A stretch of DNA of 16,906 nucleotides from JAKZRT01 sp047518005 (GTDB lineage Bacteria; Pseudomonadota; Alphaproteobacteria; Rhodobacterales; Rhodobacteraceae). Of the stretch, positions 15,306 to 16,906 are shown in pieces. Every line of letters starts with the position of its first letter. The stretch's first letter is position 1. The notes below the pieces were generated by a model. That model was not told where the DNA came from, made no database searches, and saw only the letters and a list, made by a program, of their open reading frames with translations. Position numbers and translations under genes: made by a program. The DNA lies in contig JAKZRT010000153.1 of NCBI GenBank assembly GCA_047518005.1, positions 1-16,906 on the forward strand, written 5' to 3'.

Positions 15306-16559
15306 ATGACCTACCACCCGAAATCAGATTTTCTGGCTGTGATGATGTCGCGCGGCTTTCTCGCCGATTGCACTGATTATCAGGGCCTGGACGAGGCGTT
15401 GCTGAGCGGTGGCCTGCCTGCCTACATCGGGTTTGATGCGACCGCCCGGTCGCTGCATGTCGGCAGCCTGATCCAGATCATGATGCTCAGGTGGCTGCAA
15501 AAGACCGGCGGCAAGCCGATTGTCCTTATGGGCGGCGGCACCACCAAGGTCGGCGATCCCAGCTTTCGCGCCGACGAGCGGCCGCTGATGACACCTGACC
15601 AGATCGAGGCCAATATCGCCGGTATCCGCGAGGTTTTTTCGGCCTATGTTAGCTTTGGCGACGGGCCAGCCGACGCGATCATGGTCGATAACGCCGAATG
15701 GCTCGACGATCTGAACTACCTCGATTTTCTGCGCGATATCGGGCGGCATTTTTCTGTCAACCGGATGCTGAGTTTTGAGGCGGTCAAATCGCGGCTCGAC
15801 CGCGAGCAATCGCTGTCGTTTCTGGAGTTCAACTACATGATCCTTCAGGCCTATGATTTTCTCGAGCTGAACCGTCGGTACGGTTGCCGCTTGCAGATGG
15901 GCGGGTCGGACCAATGGGGCAATATCGTGGGCGGGATCGACCTGACCAGGCGGGTGCTGAACCACGAGATTTACGGGCTGACCTCACCGCTTTTGACCAC
16001 TTCGGACGGCGCCAAGATGGGTAAGACCGCGGCGGGCGCGGTTTGGCTGAATGCAGAGATGCGCAGCCCCTACGAATTCTGGCAATTCTGGCGCAACACC
16101 GCAGATGCCGATGTCGGCCGGTTCCTGAAGCTTTATACCGAGATGCCGGTCGACGACTGCGACCGGCTCGGCGCGCTTGGCGGGGCCGAGATTAACGCCG
16201 CAAAAATCAGGCTGGCAAACGAGGTGACGACGCTACTTCACGGCGTCGAGGCGGCGGGTGCCGCCGAAGCGACCGCGCGCGACGTCTTTGAAAGAGGCGG
16301 TGTTGGGGATGACCTTCCCACCCTGGCGCTGACAGTGGAAGATGTCGGTGGCGGGATCTCAGTCGTGCAACTTTTTGTTCGCGCCGGGCTTGCCGCCTCG
16401 GGCAAAGAAGCGAAACGGCTCATCGACAGCGATGGCGCAAAGCTCAACGACACGCTGGTAAAATCCACGGCTCAGATGATCCGGCTCGGCGATCTGCGAA
16501 CCGCGATCAAACTCTCGGCCGGCAAAAAGCGTCACGCGCTGGTGCTTTTGGAACGATAA
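15306..16559 (+). CDS. tyrS: Tyrosine--tRNA ligase (TyrRS)
   Basis: This 417-residue class I aminoacyl-tRNA synthetase charges tRNA-Tyr. The HIGH-like signature is HVGS at residues 51-54 within GFDATARSLHVGSL. The KMSKS-like loop is KMGKT at 237-241 within SDGAKMGKT. The tyrosine-binding region shows NYMILQAYDFLEL and QMGGSDQWGNI. The last ~65 residues (VVQLFVRAGLAASGKEAKRLIDSDGAKLND) form the S4-like RNA-binding domain of bacterial TyrRS. ATG 15306 is preferred to ATG 15291 because MTYHPKSDF matches close relatives and leaves a sensible distance from the TATAAG box; no strong ribosome-binding site separates the two. It is divergent from anmK and followed 56 bp later by a small membrane protein gene. 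Confidence 0.97.
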   Translation: MTYHPKSDFLAVMMSRGFLADCTDYQGLDEALLSGGLPAYIGFDATARSLHVGSLIQIMMLRWLQKTGGKPIVLMGGGTTKVGDPSFRADERPLMTPDQIEANIAGIREVFSAYVSFGDGPADAIMVDNAEWLDDLNYLDFLRDIGRHFSVNRMLSFEAVKSRLDREQSLSFLEFNYMILQAYDFLELNRRYGCRLQMGGSDQWGNIVGGIDLTRRVLNHEIYGLTSPLLTTSDGAKMGKTAAGAVWLNAEMRSPYEFWQFWRNTADADVGRFLKLYTEMPVDDCDRLGALGGAEINAAKIRLANEVTTLLHGVEAAGAAEATARDVFERGGVGDDLPTLALTVEDVGGGISVVQLFVRAGLAASGKEAKRLIDSDGAKLNDTLVKSTAQMIRLGDLRTAIKLSAGKKRHALVLLER

Positions 16560-16589
16560 TTGTTTTCGCACGCCGTTTCGTGATATTAT
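16560..16589 (+). promoter_or_regulatory. Extended -10 promoter candidate for the small membrane protein gene
   Basis: TGATATTAT at 16581-16589 is an extended -10 element: TGn followed by TATTAT, 5 of 6 to consensus. A weak -35, TTGTTT (16560-16565), sits 18 bp upstream, starting right at the tyrS stop codon. The predicted start of transcription is about 20 nt before the ATG at 16616. This suggests the small gene has its own promoter. Confidence 0.45.
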
Positions 16590-16615
16590 CGGGCTGCTTG
16601 GGAGAGGGTGCAAAG

Positions 16616-16792
16616 ATGAGCGGAACTGAATCCACCGACGCCTATCAAAAGCAGGTGCAAGAAAAATTCGAAGCCCGGCAAAAGTCTTTTGTCAATCAAT
16701 TCTCAATTCTCAGCGCGTTCGTTTTTGGATTTGTGGCCTTCATTCTGGCGCCGATGCTTGCGCTGACTTATACCAACGGCCCTAGTCGTTGA
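16616..16792 (+). CDS. Small single-pass membrane protein, 3' end probably altered by IS630 insertion
   Basis: This 58-residue protein has a hydrophilic N-terminus (residues 1-26, with QKQVQEKFEARQKSF as a charged helix) and one hydrophobic segment at about 30-50 (ILSAFVFGFVAFILAPMLAL). I do not recognise the family. The ATG at 16616 has GGAGAGGG about 8 nt upstream and a promoter candidate before it, so it is likely a real gene. The last six or seven codons (from about 16769, TNGPSR) appear to lie in the end of an IS630-type element, whose transposase stop codon (16782-16784, minus strand) is inside this ORF. The native C-terminus may therefore have been lost and replaced. Function unknown. 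Confidence 0.6.
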   Translation: MSGTESTDAYQKQVQEKFEARQKSFVNQFSILSAFVFGFVAFILAPMLALTYTNGPSR

Positions 16793-16906
16793 CCGTTTTG
16801 GCCCATTGTCTGGTAGTGATTGACGTGATTGCGGTTTTGTCGTTTGCAAAGAAGTTCCATGCTTCGCAACACCTGTCGACGATCTGCTCATAATTGTCGA
16901 AGACGG
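16769..16906. mobile_element. One end of an IS630-family insertion sequence (runs off the window)
   Basis: A TATA at 16769-16772 is followed by ACCAACGGCCCTAG, then by the 3' end of an IS630-type transposase on the minus strand. IS630-family elements insert at TA and duplicate it, so the boundary is placed at this TA by inference. The inner limit and the other terminal repeat are outside the window, so the inverted repeat cannot be verified. Confidence 0.6.
16782..16906 (-). CDS. IS630-family transposase, C-terminal part (partial)
   Basis: The minus strand reads without a stop from the window edge for 40 codons to a TAG at 16784-16782. The residues begin VFDNYEQIVDRCCEAWNFF and end ITTRQWAKTVND. 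This C-terminus (F-D-Y--IV--CC-AWN ... I-SI-TR-WA) is characteristic of IS630-family DDE transposases in alphaproteobacteria. The catalytic acids lie upstream and are outside the window, so whether the transposase is intact is unknown. The reading frame overlaps the end of the small membrane protein gene by 11 bp in the opposite direction, which is how an insertion into that gene would look. Confidence 0.82.
   Translation of the reverse strand, partial: VFDNYEQIVDRCCEAWNFFANDKTAITSITTRQWAKTVND

Overview
The window (16.9 kb) comes from a GC-rich chromosome. Gene content and the style of the proteins suggest an alphaproteobacterium of the Rhodobacteraceae (Roseobacter) type: a Fur/Mur regulator without the CxxC zinc motifs, a TyrRS starting MTYHPKSDF, and an amine-demethylation operon with a non-pyrrolysine MttB homologue. 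This placement is from recalled family features, not from a search.

Layout. (a) 1-2215, + strand: the 3' end of mazG, then an Fe3+-type ABC substrate-binding protein behind a TGA-N9-TCA element (an Iron-Rhodo-box candidate), then a nucleoside hydrolase. (b) 2334-3758: selO, a protein AMP transferase, convergent at 4 bp with an EamA/DMT transporter (3763-4653, -). (c) 4819-6173, +: a PhzF-like gene interrupted by one in-frame TAG, then a Fur/Mur-family metal regulator. (d) 6343-11605, -: a tight three-gene operon. In transcription order it has an 801-aa dimethylglycine/sarcosine dehydrogenase-like FAD-GcvT protein, an MttB-superfamily methyltransferase (ATGA overlap) and a DadA-like FAD oxidoreductase (11-bp gap). 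It probably demethylates a quaternary or tertiary amine and passes one-carbon units to tetrahydrofolate. (e) 11786-13060, +: enolase with its own promoter. (f) 13199-14092, +: an AT-richer gene of unknown function. Its product joins about 120 residues of repeated V/I/W/C-rich amphipathic helix to a metzincin-like zinc-protease signature (HELGHAGDLTH with NLM). (g) 14150-15244, -: anmK (peptidoglycan recycling), divergent from tyrS (15306-16559, +) across 61 bp containing one palindromic TTATAA that could be the -10 box for both. (h) 16616-16906: a small one-TM protein whose 3' end runs into the end of an IS630-family element; the transposase C-terminus reads on the - strand off the window edge.

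Most of the window is ordinary core metabolism. The least explained gene is the metzincin-like protein at 13199-14092. Next are the corrinoid-protein-free MttB operon, the amber-interrupted phzF and the IS630/small-ORF junction. No tRNA, rRNA or CRISPR array was seen. No gene-free stretch exceeds 300 bases; the longest is about 180 bp (11606-11785).
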